The notes beneath the pieces were generated by a model. It had not been told where the DNA came from and ran no database searches. It worked only from the letters and a program-made list of their open reading frames with translations. A program made the translations under genes and the position numbers. DNA of 64,000 nt from Pseudomonas frederiksbergensis (lineage in GTDB: Bacteria > Pseudomonadota > Gammaproteobacteria > Pseudomonadales > Pseudomonadaceae), in the NCBI RefSeq assembly GCF_001874645.1, contig NZ_CP017886.1, forward strand, positions 4,640,501 through 4,704,500, written 5' to 3'. Numbering within the stretch: position 1 is the first letter of the stretch; every line of letters starts with the position of its first letter. Positions 1 to 8,548 of this stretch are shown here, one piece after another.

Positions 1-282
1 CGCATCGACGAAATCGTTTTTGTTGCTTTTGACGAAGGGCCGAACGAACTGTGGTGAAATCAGCTTGGCTTGATGCCCCATGTTCATCAGTTCGCGAGCG
101 ACGAAATGTGCACCAGCACAGGCCTCCATAACCACGGTACAGGCCGGTAGATTGCCAAAGAGTGTCATCATCTGTTGACGCGAGCACTTCTTGCGAAACA
201 CCTCTCGACCCGATTTGTCCTGGCCGTGCAGGTGAAAACTGTGTTTGCCGAGATCGATACCGACCAGCGCTGATTCGCTCAT
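1..282 (-). CDS. IS110-family transposase, N-terminal part (cut by window edge)
   Basis: Read on the minus strand from the ATG at 280-282, the frame is open to the window edge (94 codons). The start VGIDLGK (Asp10) followed by VVMEACAG (Glu53) and NDFVDA (Asp93) fits the DEDD RuvC-like catalytic domain of IS110-family transposases. The rest of the domain and the C-terminal serine-containing domain lie outside the window. The noncoding flank upstream (283-352) contains a strong stem-loop. The element abuts a group II intron reading frame, so it probably inserted into that intron or recombined with it. Whether it is of the IS110 or IS1111 subgroup cannot be decided from this fragment. Confidence 0.85.
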   Translation of the reverse strand, partial: MSESALVGIDLGKHSFHLHGQDKSGREVFRKKCSRQQMMTLFGNLPACTVVMEACAGAHFVARELMNMGHQAKLISPQFVRPFVKSNKNDFVDA

Positions 283-304
283 GAAGATGGCCTCCGAAAA
301 TAAA

Positions 305-337
305 ACACCCTGCGAAAGCGTAGCCCTCGCAGGGTGT
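305..337. repeat. 11-bp inverted repeat in the IS110 flank
   Basis: The arms ACACCCTGCGA (305-315) and TCGCAGGGTGT (327-337) are perfect complements around an 11-base loop. The stem-loop lies 23 bases upstream of the transposase start. IS110-family noncoding ends encode structured guide RNAs (bridge/seek RNA), so this hairpin may be part of such an RNA; that role is inference. Confidence 0.7.
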
Positions 338-352
338 CGGGGGTGACCATAG

Positions 353-719
353 ATTCATGGAGTGGTTACGGTCGAACTTCTCCGGGAGAGTTTCTATAAT
401 CTGAAGCGAGACGCCGCTTGTGGTGTGGGTGGAGTATCGTGGCGAGAGTACGAGCAAGATCTTCATGAGAAGCTGAAAACCTTGCATGACAAAGTGCGCA
501 GTGGCCGGTAATACACGGCGGCTAGATGCTTTTCGCCGGGAGATTATCGGAGCGTGGAGGCATGCCCTTAAACGGCGGAGTCAGCGACACCGACTGAACT
601 GGGAACGAATGATTGCGCTAGCCAAATTGTTCATTCCCTATCCGCGCGAGCTACCTATGCATCCTCATCCCATAACCCGCTTCGGCGTTAAAACCCAAGG
701 CAGGAGCCGTATTCGGTAA
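353..719 (+). pseudogene. Group II intron maturase/reverse transcriptase, internally deleted remnant
   Basis: Codons from 356 to about 499 read VELLRESFYNLKRDAACGV and then VSWREYEQDLHEKL, the N-terminal reverse-transcriptase region of intron-encoded proteins. This frame ends in TAA (500-502). A different frame, open from 486 to 719, carries the C-terminal maturase region (RRLDAFRREIIGAWRHALKR, RLNWERMIALAKL, HPHPITRF, ending GRSRIR). The two pieces are joined out of frame near 490-505. All of the RT core, including the YxDD catalytic motif, is missing. The normal protein is over 400 residues, so this remnant cannot be active. The TAA at 717-719 falls inside intron domain V, as in many bacterial introns. 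Confidence 0.88.
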
Positions 720-776
720 TTCCGCACGTACGGATCTGTGTGGGGGGTGGCAGGTGACTGCCATTCCTACCGCGAC
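704..776 (+). ncRNA. Group II intron domains V and VI (3' end of intron)
   Basis: GAGCCGTATTCGG (704-716) pairs with CCGCACGTACGG (722-733), giving the classic 34-base domain V hairpin that forms the ribozyme active site. The GGGGTGGCAGG...CCATTCCTACC stretch after it (about 742-771) fits domain VI with the branch-point helix. The intron 3' splice site should be near 773-778. The 5' half of this intron is absent here, so it cannot self-splice in cis. Confidence 0.82.
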
Positions 777-1232
777 CCGAAAGACTACCGATGTCTGTGT
801 GAGCTTCACCAATTCGAATATCAAATCCGTTGTGACCAGCCCTGGGCTATGCGGCTCCTCATCAGGTGTCTCATTCGGATGATGCTGCGTTGATCCGCCA
901 GAATCCTGATTCCCGATGCCATCTGCTGGTGACTTCAAGGCTGCATTGGCTTGGCGTGCTGTCATTGTTGTCAGGGGTGCTGGATGCTGGCAAGTCGCCA
1001 GAAGCGAAAAAACGGGTGCTGGCTAAACTGAGGCGCAAAAAAAACGACTCAATGTGTCATTATGTAGCGCGACATTCGTCGCTTGCTCGGCAGCGATAAG
1101 CAGGCTTTGCGCGCTGCGCCAAAACCGACAGCAGCTTGGCGACGATCGAGTTGCCGCTTCGGTTTGTTTGAAGCAGCAGGCGAGTATTACTGATTGTTTG
1201 TCTATCACTTTTTGAAATGTGACGCTTAAAAA
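777..1232. other. Stretch with no recognised gene
   Basis: Short open frames exist on both strands (for example 866-1099 on the plus strand), but none has a recognisable domain or a convincing ribosome-binding site, and stops interrupt the others. It may be degraded coding sequence plus the leader of the 2-epimerase gene. I see no JUMPstart-like (ops) element of the kind that precedes many O-antigen operons. Confidence 0.5.
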
Positions 1233-2363
1233 ATGAAAAAACTAAAAGTCGTAACCGTGGTGGGAACCCGCCCGGAAATTATTCGTCTGTCGCGCGTAAT
1301 GGCTGCTCTGGATCAGTATTGTGATCATGTACTTGTTCATACCGGGCAAAATTACGACTACGAACTGAACGAAATTTTCTTTCAGGATCTAGGTATTCGC
1401 AAGCCTGACCATTTTCTGAACGCGGCCGGTGCTACGGGTGCGGAAACCATCGGTAACGTGATCATTAGCGTAGATCGTGTACTGGCGGAGGTTCAGCCAG
1501 AGGCCTTGCTGGTGCTCGGCGACACCAATAGTTGTATGGCGGTTATTCCTGCCAAGCGTCGCAAGATTCCGACCTTCCATATGGAGGCTGGTAATCGTTG
1601 TTTCGATATGCGAGTGCCGGAAGAGATCAATCGTCGAATTGTCGATCACACCGCAGACATTAATCTGACCTATAGCACTATCGCTCGGGATTATCTGCTG
1701 CGTGAAGGTTTGTCACCAGACATGGTGATCAAAACCGGAAGCCCTATGTTTGAAGTCCTCAACTATTATCGTGAAGGTATTGAGGCTTCTGATGTTCTCG
1801 AGCGATTGGGCCTTGAGTCAGGTAAGTTTTTTGTCGTCAGCGCGCACCGCGAAGAGAATATCGACTCTGATAAAAACTTTCTAAAGTTGGTAGATGTTCT
1901 TAATAAAACAGCCGAGAGCTATGGGTTGCCGGTTATTGTTTCTACGCACCCTCGTACGCAGAAGCGTGTAGATGCAATGGGTGTGCAGTTTCATGAGAAT
2001 GTGCGCTTGCTTAAGCCGCTGGGCTTCAAGGACTACAATAAACTTCAGCTCGAGTCCAAAGCGGTTCTTTCCGACAGCGGCACGATCAACGAAGAGTCCT
2101 CGATTCTCAACTTCCCCGCGTTGAATATTCGGGAAGCTCATGAACGTCCAGAGGGAATGGAAGAGGCAGCTGTCATGATGGTCGGCCTTGAAGTCGAGCG
2201 AGTGATGCAAGGTCTGCAACTCTTGGAGACACAAAGTCGTGGTGATGAAAGGACGCTGCGACTGGTGCAGGATTACAGCATGCCAAACGTCGCGGAAAAG
2301 GTAGTCAGGATTATTCATAGCTACCGTGATTATGTTATGCGCGTTGTTTGGAAAAGGTTCTAA
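1233..2363 (+). CDS. UDP-N-acetylglucosamine 2-epimerase family protein, FnlC/WbjD type
   Basis: This 376-residue protein carries the non-hydrolysing 2-epimerase fold: GTRPEIIR (11-18), HTGQNYDYE, LVLGDTNS, HMEAGNRCFD, VPEEINRR, SAHREEN and LSDSGTINEESS. The long form of the MEAGNRCFD-VPEEINRRIVDH block and the overall length match FnlC/WbjD/CapG. These make UDP-L-FucNAc by C2 epimerisation in the last step of a three-enzyme route (FnlA, FnlB, FnlC). The downstream gene resembles the glycosyltransferase that follows wbjD in other loci, which supports the call. FnlA and FnlB are not seen; mobile debris lies where they would be expected. The ribosome-binding site is weak. WecB is the alternative but is a poorer match. 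Confidence 0.85.
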   Translation: MKKLKVVTVVGTRPEIIRLSRVMAALDQYCDHVLVHTGQNYDYELNEIFFQDLGIRKPDHFLNAAGATGAETIGNVIISVDRVLAEVQPEALLVLGDTNSCMAVIPAKRRKIPTFHMEAGNRCFDMRVPEEINRRIVDHTADINLTYSTIARDYLLREGLSPDMVIKTGSPMFEVLNYYREGIEASDVLERLGLESGKFFVVSAHREENIDSDKNFLKLVDVLNKTAESYGLPVIVSTHPRTQKRVDAMGVQFHENVRLLKPLGFKDYNKLQLESKAVLSDSGTINEESSILNFPALNIREAHERPEGMEEAAVMMVGLEVERVMQGLQLLETQSRGDERTLRLVQDYSMPNVAEKVVRIIHSYRDYVMRVVWKRF

Positions 2364-2368
2364 GTAAA

Positions 2369-3595
2369 ATGGCAGTTCGCGTATTATTGCTTACCCAATG
2401 GTTTGATCCTGAGCCGACTTTCAAAGGTCTGGTTTTTGCGCGGGAGCTTGTTAGGCAAGGATTTGAAGTCGAGGTGATTACGGGATTTCCCAACTATCCC
2501 GGTGGCAAGATTTATCCTGGCTTTAAAATGCGATTGATTCAGCGCGAATTGATCGACGGCGTAAGCGTAACGCGGCTGCCTCTTTACCCAAGCCACGGTC
2601 AGAGTGGGGTTGGGCGCATAATCAATTATGTCAGTTTTGCAGCAACAAGCCTTTTCTATGGGTTGTTCTTCAGCAAACGTGCAGATGTGATATATGCCTA
2701 TCACCCTCCTTTGACTGTAGGTATTGTAGCGACGATTATTCGTTTTTTTCGGCGCGTACCGGTTGTGTATGATATTCAGGATCTATGGCCTGATACGTTG
2801 CGAGCAACAGGTATGTTCGCTAATGAAAAGGCGCTAAATCTGGTATCGAAGGTCTGTGATTACGTCTATAGAAACGTCGATCAACTTGTAGTGCTTTCAC
2901 CCGGTTTCAAGCGCCTGCTGGTTGAGCGTGGCGTACCGGAAAACAAAATCGAGATCATTTATAACTGGTGTGCGGAGGATCTTTTGGCATCCTCTGATAA
3001 TAAGTTACCAAGTAACTTTCCAGGCGCCTCAAGGTTTCGTGTTTTGTTTGCCGGGAATATGGGGAAAGCTCAAGCGCTGGACTCAGTGCTCGAAGCCGCC
3101 AATCTTCTTCAAGAGCGGAATATCGAATTGGTATTCATCTTTTTGGGCGGGGGAGTTGAAGTTGAGTGTTTGAAGCAGAAGGCTGAAGCGCACGGTCTGC
3201 GTAATGTTGTGTTTTTACCTCCCGTCCCTATGAGTGATGTGGGTAGCTATCTTGCGAATGCCGACGCGTTGCTGGTTCATCTGAAAAAAGATCCATTGTT
3301 TACGGTGACCATCCCTTCTAAAACGCAGGCATACATGGCTGTTGGTAAGCCGTTATTAATGGCAGTCGATGGGGATGCAGCTGACTTGGTGCGGCTGAGT
3401 GGCTGCGGACTCGTCGCTGAGTCGGAAAGTCCAGAGTCGCTGGCTGCTGCTGTCCAATCTCTGCATCTGGCTGGCGATCAGAGTCGAAATGAGATGGCTG
3501 AAAAGGGTCGGGTTTATTATCGTGATAATCTCTCGTTAAGCGAAGGTGTACGACGATTTGCCGATATTTTCAAACGGCTTTCAAAACGCAAATAA
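2369..3595 (+). CDS. Glycosyltransferase family 4 (WbuB/WbjE-like)
   Basis: This protein of about 408 residues has a GT-B fold of family GT4. The N-terminal half opens with VRVLLLTQWFDPEP, and mid-protein carries YDIQDLWPDTLRATG, typical of WbuB-type transferases. The C-terminal donor-binding half begins FRVLFAGNMGKAQALD. Family members add a sugar, probably L-FucNAc here, to a lipid-linked precursor at the cytoplasmic face. The ATG at 2369 is preferred because it starts at the first conserved strand and avoids overlapping the upstream gene; an in-frame start at 2348 would overlap it by 16 bases. The acceptor and exact sugar are inference from context. Confidence 0.82.
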   Translation: MAVRVLLLTQWFDPEPTFKGLVFARELVRQGFEVEVITGFPNYPGGKIYPGFKMRLIQRELIDGVSVTRLPLYPSHGQSGVGRIINYVSFAATSLFYGLFFSKRADVIYAYHPPLTVGIVATIIRFFRRVPVVYDIQDLWPDTLRATGMFANEKALNLVSKVCDYVYRNVDQLVVLSPGFKRLLVERGVPENKIEIIYNWCAEDLLASSDNKLPSNFPGASRFRVLFAGNMGKAQALDSVLEAANLLQERNIELVFIFLGGGVEVECLKQKAEAHGLRNVVFLPPVPMSDVGSYLANADALLVHLKKDPLFTVTIPSKTQAYMAVGKPLLMAVDGDAADLVRLSGCGLVAESESPESLAAAVQSLHLAGDQSRNEMAEKGRVYYRDNLSLSEGVRRFADIFKRLSKRK

Positions 3596-3652
3596 CATTA
3601 TGTTTCAAGTCGAAATTGACGCTCGCCTTGATATGCAATTTAGGAACATAAG

Positions 3653-4249
3653 ATGTTGAAACGGCTTTTTGATGTTCTGGCTTCTTTTTTTGGCCTGCTG
3701 TTGTTGTCTCCCATTATTTTGATTGTGGCTTTTCAAATACGCCGCAAACTCGGAGGGCCCGTTTTATTTCGTCAGGTGCGGCCAGGCCTTAACGGCAAGC
3801 CTTTTGAAATGGTTAAATTTCGCACGATGAAGGATGCTTATGACGCAAAAGGCGTACCTCTTCCAGATGCTGAGCGTATGACGCCATTTGGGGCTTTTTT
3901 GCGCTCCAGTAGTTTGGATGAGCTGCCTGAGTTGTGGAATGTTCTGAAGGGAGAGATGAGCCTTGTAGGGCCGCGCCCGCTGTTGATGGAATATCTCCCT
4001 CTTTACAGTCCAGAGCAATTTCGACGCCATGAAGCACGCCCAGGAGTGACAGGGTGGGCGCAAATCAATGGGCGTAATGCATTGAGTTGGAATGAAAAAT
4101 TCAAGCTGGATGTCTGGTACGTTGATAATCAGTCTCTAAAACTGGATATAAAAATCATTCTATTGACCCTCAAGAAGGTTGTAGTTCGTGAAGGAATCAG
4201 CGCCGACGGGGAGGTCACTATGTCGAAATTCACCGGTAACAAGCCATGA
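3653..4249 (+). CDS. Monotopic phosphoglycosyl transferase, PglC-like
   Basis: A 198-residue sugar transferase of the small monotopic type. It starts with one hydrophobic re-entrant segment (about 1-30). The catalytic region includes [45 protein letters not shown] and [14 protein letters not shown]. The SLDELP Asp-Glu pair is the catalytic dyad in this family. Such enzymes move a phosphosugar from UDP to undecaprenyl phosphate. The length is that of PglC, without the extra membrane domain of WbaP. The next gene begins inside its stop codon (ATGA overlap at 4246-4249), so the two are translationally coupled. Neighbouring PglD-, PglE- and PglF-like genes suggest UDP-diNAc-bacillosamine as the substrate. 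Confidence 0.88.
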   Translation: MLKRLFDVLASFFGLLLLSPIILIVAFQIRRKLGGPVLFRQVRPGLNGKPFEMVKFRTMKDAYDAKGVPLPDAERMTPFGAFLRSSSLDELPELWNVLKGEMSLVGPRPLLMEYLPLYSPEQFRRHEARPGVTGWAQINGRNALSWNEKFKLDVWYVDNQSLKLDIKIILLTLKKVVVREGISADGEVTMSKFTGNKP

Positions 4250-4872
4250 AACGGTTGGCCATTCTCGGGGCGGGTGGGCACGGCAAGGTGGTCGCCGATA
4301 CTGCTGAATGCTGTGGATGGGAGCATGTAGATTTTTTTGCAGACGGCTGGCCTGCGCAGACGACGAATGGCAGTTGGAGTGTCGTTGGAGACACTTCGTT
4401 GTTGATAGAGCAGCTTTCGCACTATGACGGGGTAGTCGTTGCAATAGGGCATAATTCAATTCGCAAAGCCAAGCTTGATGAGCTTGCGCGGGTAGGGGCT
4501 CCTCTGGTTTCGTTGGTTCATCCGGCAGCCACTGTCAGTCGACGAGCATCTATTGGCCTTGGGTCGGTAGTATTCGCAGGTGTAGTGGTGAATGCTGACG
4601 CGGTGATAGGTCCTGGGGCGATCCTGAATACCGGGTGCAGCGTCGATCACGATTGTGTGTTGGGTGAGTGCGTCCATGTCAGCCCCGGTGCTAGACTGGC
4701 GGGCGGTGTTCGGGTCGGCAATCTGAGTTGGATTGGCATTGGCGCTAGTGTCAGGCAATTGATTCGGATCGGCGCGGGCGTAACCGTCGGCGCGGGGGCC
4801 GTTGCGGTAAGTGATGTAGAAGACTCGGTGACGGTGCTTGGTGTTCCGGCAAAGGTGTTTTTCAGGACTTGA
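4246..4872 (+). CDS. Sugar O/N-acyltransferase, PglD-like (left-handed beta-helix)
   Basis: A 208-residue protein with the two-part layout of NeuD/PglD acetyltransferases. The N-terminal Rossmann-like nucleotide-sugar binding domain starts LAILGAGGHGKVVADTAE. From about residue 90 a hexapeptide-repeat helix follows (VHPAATVSRRASIGLGSVVF, then repeated V/I-x-x-G turns), ending VLGVPAKVF. The His in DHDCVLGECVHVSPGA (about residue 138) corresponds to the general base in PglD. It would acetylate the 4-amino group made by the downstream aminotransferase, using acetyl-CoA. It overlaps the PglC-like gene by four bases. Confidence 0.87.
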   Translation: MKRLAILGAGGHGKVVADTAECCGWEHVDFFADGWPAQTTNGSWSVVGDTSLLIEQLSHYDGVVVAIGHNSIRKAKLDELARVGAPLVSLVHPAATVSRRASIGLGSVVFAGVVVNADAVIGPGAILNTGCSVDHDCVLGECVHVSPGARLAGGVRVGNLSWIGIGASVRQLIRIGAGVTVGAGAVAVSDVEDSVTVLGVPAKVFFRT

Positions 4873-4968
4873 CCTGCGTCGTACAAGGCGATCATTGCGC
4901 TTGATACGGCGTATTTGAATGGATGCTTCGCGAGATCCTTTATTTTTAATCTATGGGTACTGGCTGTG

Positions 4969-6150
4969 TTGAATACACCATTTTCTCCTTGGCCCTCTTT
5001 CACTGTTGATGAGGCCGATGCGGTTCGCGATGTGGTTCTCTCCAATAAAGTCAACTATTGGACTGGGCAAGAGTGTCGGGAGTTTGAAAAGGAATTTGCT
5101 GTCTGGGCAGATACAAAGCATGCAATTGCCCTGGCCAACGGAACGGTCGCTCTGGACCTCGCATTGCAGGCGCTGGGAATTGGCGCTGGTGATGAGGTCA
5201 TTGTGACTCCACGTACCTTCCTGGCCTCTGTATCGAGTATTGTCAATGCAGGTGCTATTCCCGTATTTGCCGAAGTTGATCCAGACTCCCAGAATTTCAC
5301 TGCCGAGACCATCCGTGCGGTGCTGACTGAGCGTACTCGGGCGTTGATTTGCGTGCATCTCGCGGGATGGCCTTGCGACATGGACCCGATTATGTCGCTG
5401 GCGGCCGAGCACGATCTGAAGGTCATTGAAGATTGCGCCCAGGCACATGGCGCGCTCTATAAAGGACGCCCGGTAGGTTCCATTGGTCATGTCGGGGCTT
5501 GGTCATTCTGCCAGGACAAGATTATGACCACCGGCGGCGAAGGCGGCATGGTCACCACGAATGACCGAGACCTCTGGTTGAAGATGTGGTCTATCAAGGA
5601 CCATGGCAAGAGCTGGGAAGCGATCTATGAACGTGAACATGCGCCAGGCTTTCGCTGGTTGCATGAAAGTTTTGGTACTAACTGGCGAATGCTGGAAGTG
5701 CAGGCGGTCATTGGGCGTATCCAATTGCGTCGAATGCCTCAGTGGCAAGCAAGTCGGCTTGAGCACGCGGAACGCATTTGGTCATGTGCTCGCCAACTGG
5801 GTGGGCTGCGTGTTCCAGTCATTCCGGAATACTGCACTCACGCGGCCTACAAGTGTTATGTCTTTGTTGAGCCACAGCGGCTGAAGGCTGAATGGAATCG
5901 TGATCGCATTATTTCGGAAATTACTGCCCGCGGTGTTCCGTGCTACTCCGGTTCTTGCTCCGAGGTCTACCTTGAGAAGGCCTTTGACGATACCGGTTGG
6001 AGGCCCGACGTTCGCTTCTCTGTGGCACAAGAACTCGGGGAAACAAGCTTGATGTTCCTTGTGCATCCGACGCTGACACAGTCAGAAATGGACAAGACCT
6101 GTGCGGTTCTTGGCGAAGTAATGCAATTGGCATATCAAGCACACGCTTGA
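4969..6150 (+). CDS. DegT/DnrJ/EryC1-family aminotransferase, PglE-like
   Basis: A PLP-dependent sugar aminotransferase of about 393 residues. Features include NKVNYWTGQECREFEKEF, the substrate loop HAIALANGTVALDLALQ, the PLP-contacting VIEDCAQAHGA, and the active-site lysine in FCQDKIMTTGGEGGM. It would move an amino group from glutamate to C4 of a UDP-4-keto-6-deoxy-HexNAc, the product of the dehydratase encoded next. No ATG fits the conserved start: LNTPFSPWPSF begins at a TTG (4969) preceded by a GTG (4966), and the frame remains open back to another TTG at 4915. The start is therefore uncertain. Confidence 0.85.
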   Translation: MNTPFSPWPSFTVDEADAVRDVVLSNKVNYWTGQECREFEKEFAVWADTKHAIALANGTVALDLALQALGIGAGDEVIVTPRTFLASVSSIVNAGAIPVFAEVDPDSQNFTAETIRAVLTERTRALICVHLAGWPCDMDPIMSLAAEHDLKVIEDCAQAHGALYKGRPVGSIGHVGAWSFCQDKIMTTGGEGGMVTTNDRDLWLKMWSIKDHGKSWEAIYEREHAPGFRWLHESFGTNWRMLEVQAVIGRIQLRRMPQWQASRLEHAERIWSCARQLGGLRVPVIPEYCTHAAYKCYVFVEPQRLKAEWNRDRIISEITARGVPCYSGSCSEVYLEKAFDDTGWRPDVRFSVAQELGETSLMFLVHPTLTQSEMDKTCAVLGEVMQLAYQAHA

Positions 6151-6301
6151 TCTGACGGGGCATCCTGCGGCCAAAAGGCTACTTGGCGTACATTCCTGGC
6201 GATCAATTTGCCCGGAATGTATGTCAATAGTCAGATGTTCTGTTTGCTGCAGTGAAGTTGGCGATTTTGAGTGCAGGAGCTGTGAGGTGTTCGAAGGGTT
6301 T

Positions 6302-8296
6302 ATGAATAAGTTGCGAACCTTGTTGTTGGGGCTGCCGCGCCGTCATAAAAGGCTGATTCAGATTCTTGCGGACGTCATGTTGGTTTGGGGCGCGCTGTGG
6401 TTGGCGTTTGTCGTACGCCTGGGTCTCGATGAGGTGGTCAATCCCCTTACAGATCATCTATGGCTTTTTTTGGCGACCCCCGTAATTTCCGTTCCTCTAT
6501 TCATTCGTTTCGGCATGTACCGAGCAGTGCTGCGTTACTTCGGCAACGATGCCCTGATTGCGATTGTCAAGGCTGTCAGCCTTTCGGCGCTGATTCTCGG
6601 GGTGGTGGTGTACTGGTACAGCAACCATCAGAACGTCGTGCCTCGCTCGATTATTTTTAACTACTGGTGGTTAAGCCTGATCATGGTGGGCGGGCTGCGC
6701 CTGGCCATGCGCCAGTATTTTCTGGGCGACTGGTTTACCGCCGCGCAGCACGTTCCTTTCACCAATCGTGATAATGGGTTGCCCCGCGTTGCCATCTATG
6801 GGGCGGGTGCCGCCGGTAACCAGCTGGTTGCCGCCTTGCGCATGGGCCGGGTCATGCGCCCGGTAGCATTTATTGATGATGACAAGAGCATTGTCGATCG
6901 GGTGATTTCCGGTTTGCAGGTGTACAAGTCCAAGCACATTCAACGCATGATCGAGGCCACCGGCGCTCAGGAAATCCTGCTGGCGATTCCTTCGGCCAAT
7001 CGCGGGCGTCGCCGTGAGATTCTGGGCTTCCTGGAAGGTTTTCCACTGCACGTTCGCAGTGTGCCCGGTTTCATGGACCTGGCCAGTGGCCGGGTCAAGG
7101 TGGATGACATTCAGGAAGTCGACATCGCGGACCTGCTTGGCCGCGATGCGGTGCCGGCGCAGGGCGATTTGCTCGAGCATTGCATTAAGGATCAGTCGGT
7201 TCTGGTCACGGGGGCGGGCGGTTCCATCGGTTCTGAGCTTTGTCGCCAGATCCTGGCGTTGCAGCCGACTACGCTGTTGTTGTTCGAGCACAGTGAGTTC
7301 AATCTTTACAGCATTCTGTCGGAACTTGAGCAGCGTATTGCCCGTGAGTCGCTATCGGTTCGCCTGTTGCCGATCCTCGGTTCAGTGCGCAACCAGGACA
7401 AGCTGCTGGATGTGATGAAAACCTGGCATGTGGATACGGTCTATCACGCAGCGGCTTACAAGCACGTGCCGATGGTCGAGCACAATATTGCCGAAGGTGT
7501 ACTGAACAATGTGATTGGCACGCTGAATACCGCGCAGGCCGCCCTGCAGGCCGGTGTGGCAAACTTTGTGCTGATTTCGACCGACAAGGCTGTTCGCCCC
7601 ACCAATGTCATGGGCAGTACCAAGCGGCTGGCGGAGCTGACGTTGCAGGCGTTGAGCCGGGAGCTGGCGCCGGTGATGTTTGGCGACAAGACCAGCGTGT
7701 CCCGGGTCAATAAAACCCGATTCACCATGGTGCGATTCGGCAATGTGCTTGGGTCTTCCGGTTCGGTGATTCCGCTGTTCCATAAGCAGATCAAGTCGGG
7801 CGGCCCGCTAACGGTCACGCATCCGAAGATCACCCGTTACTTCATGACCATCCCCGAGGCCGCCCAGTTGGTCATTCAGGCCGGTTCGATGGGGCAGGGC
7901 GGTGATGTGTTCGTGCTGGACATGGGTGAGCCGGTGAAGATTGTCGAGCTGGCCGAGAAGATGATTCACCTGTCGGGTTTGAGTGTCCGTTCGGACAAAA
8001 ATCCTCACGGTGACATCGCGATCGAATTTACCGGGCTGCGCCCCGGTGAAAAGCTCTACGAAGAGTTGCTGATCGGTGACAACGTAGCAGCCACCCAGCA
8101 CCCGATGATCATGAGCGCCAATGAAGACCACCTGCCCTGGGAAGCGCTCAAGGGCAAGCTGACGGAGTTGCTGTCAGCCGTTGAGCGGGATGATTATTCA
8201 CGGGTCCGCCAACTCCTGCGTGACACTGTCAGTGGTTACGCCCCGGATGGTGAGATTGTCGATTTGATCTACCGTCAGCGTCGACTGGAATCGTGA
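6302..8296 (+). CDS. wbpM: Membrane-bound UDP-HexNAc 4,6-dehydratase (WbpM/PglF/CapD family), copy 1
   Basis: A 664-residue protein with four predicted N-terminal membrane helices (about 15-120), a CoA-binding-like Rossmann domain (VAIYGAGAAGNQL, about residue 170), and an extended SDR domain (VLVTGAGGSIGSEL, about 300). The STDKAV signature (about 425) replaces the usual YxxxK, as in the 4,6-dehydratase class. It converts UDP-GlcNAc to the UDP-4-keto-6-deoxy sugar used by the aminotransferase or by UDP-QuiNAc/FucNAc pathways. The ATG at 6302 is preferred over upstream in-frame codons because GAAGGG precedes it and its start aligns with that of copy 2. From 6536 on it is nearly identical to copy 2. 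Confidence 0.93.
   Translation: MNKLRTLLLGLPRRHKRLIQILADVMLVWGALWLAFVVRLGLDEVVNPLTDHLWLFLATPVISVPLFIRFGMYRAVLRYFGNDALIAIVKAVSLSALILGVVVYWYSNHQNVVPRSIIFNYWWLSLIMVGGLRLAMRQYFLGDWFTAAQHVPFTNRDNGLPRVAIYGAGAAGNQLVAALRMGRVMRPVAFIDDDKSIVDRVISGLQVYKSKHIQRMIEATGAQEILLAIPSANRGRRREILGFLEGFPLHVRSVPGFMDLASGRVKVDDIQEVDIADLLGRDAVPAQGDLLEHCIKDQSVLVTGAGGSIGSELCRQILALQPTTLLLFEHSEFNLYSILSELEQRIARESLSVRLLPILGSVRNQDKLLDVMKTWHVDTVYHAAAYKHVPMVEHNIAEGVLNNVIGTLNTAQAALQAGVANFVLISTDKAVRPTNVMGSTKRLAELTLQALSRELAPVMFGDKTSVSRVNKTRFTMVRFGNVLGSSGSVIPLFHKQIKSGGPLTVTHPKITRYFMTIPEAAQLVIQAGSMGQGGDVFVLDMGEPVKIVELAEKMIHLSGLSVRSDKNPHGDIAIEFTGLRPGEKLYEELLIGDNVAATQHPMIMSANEDHLPWEALKGKLTELLSAVERDDYSRVRQLLRDTVSGYAPDGEIVDLIYRQRRLES
6536..8114 (+). 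repeat. Long direct repeat, copy A (dehydratase gene)
   Basis: This block matches 9862-11440 at a constant offset of 3326 bases. By eye only about three substitutions occur in the first 1050 bases, and I saw none over roughly 730 bases (6653-7382). A patch near 7600-7690 differs at several positions. Upstream of 6536 and downstream of 8114 the two genes diverge clearly. Confidence 0.95.
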
Positions 8297-8356
8297 TGGC
8301 GCGAAAGCTGCTGTACTGAGGCGCTACGCCAGGTTACGCAGTGGGGGTGATAAATG

Positions 8357-8408
8357 AGGCCGAGAATGTAGTCTTGTCGTTGGATGAGCGTGCATTTCGG
8401 CCTTTTTT
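8357..8408 (+). terminator. Possible terminator after dehydratase copy 1
   Basis: The arms AGGCCGA (8357-8363) and TCGGCCT (8397-8403) run into TTTTTT. The loop is long (33 bases), so termination may be weak. It lies between copy 1 and the WbpL-like gene in a 250-base gap with no gene. Confidence 0.45.
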
Positions 8409-8548
8409 CGTTATTTTGAATACGACGATTCATCCTTTGATTGCCGGAAAACTGTATTGCTGGTAAAGGCTTATAGAGTTCAAACGCTTAAGTCACAGAT
8501 GACTGAGGCTTTCTATCCTCGTTTATCGTTAATGGATGCCTTTGCTCG

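Larger units (their letters stand above)
1..352 (-). mobile_element. IS110-family insertion sequence, one end
   Basis: It comprises the transposase fragment plus its 70-base noncoding flank. The outer boundary near 350-356 is inferred from where intron-maturase coding sequence begins on the other strand (codons matching a maturase from about 356). IS110 elements normally lack classic terminal inverted repeats, so the end cannot be fixed exactly. The other end is outside the window. Confidence 0.6.

Noticed and set aside
866..1099. A 77-codon open frame before the 2-epimerase gene
   Set aside because: I found no domain or credible start, and neighbouring frames have many stops. I cannot tell decayed coding sequence from noncoding DNA here.
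1100..1232. JUMPstart/ops element for the polysaccharide operon
   Set aside because: No match to the ops core was seen in the leader of the 2-epimerase gene.
6671..7291. Identical 206-codon minus-strand frames in both dehydratase genes (also 9997-10617)
   Set aside because: They are conserved only because the underlying DNA is duplicated; they have no independent evidence of coding.
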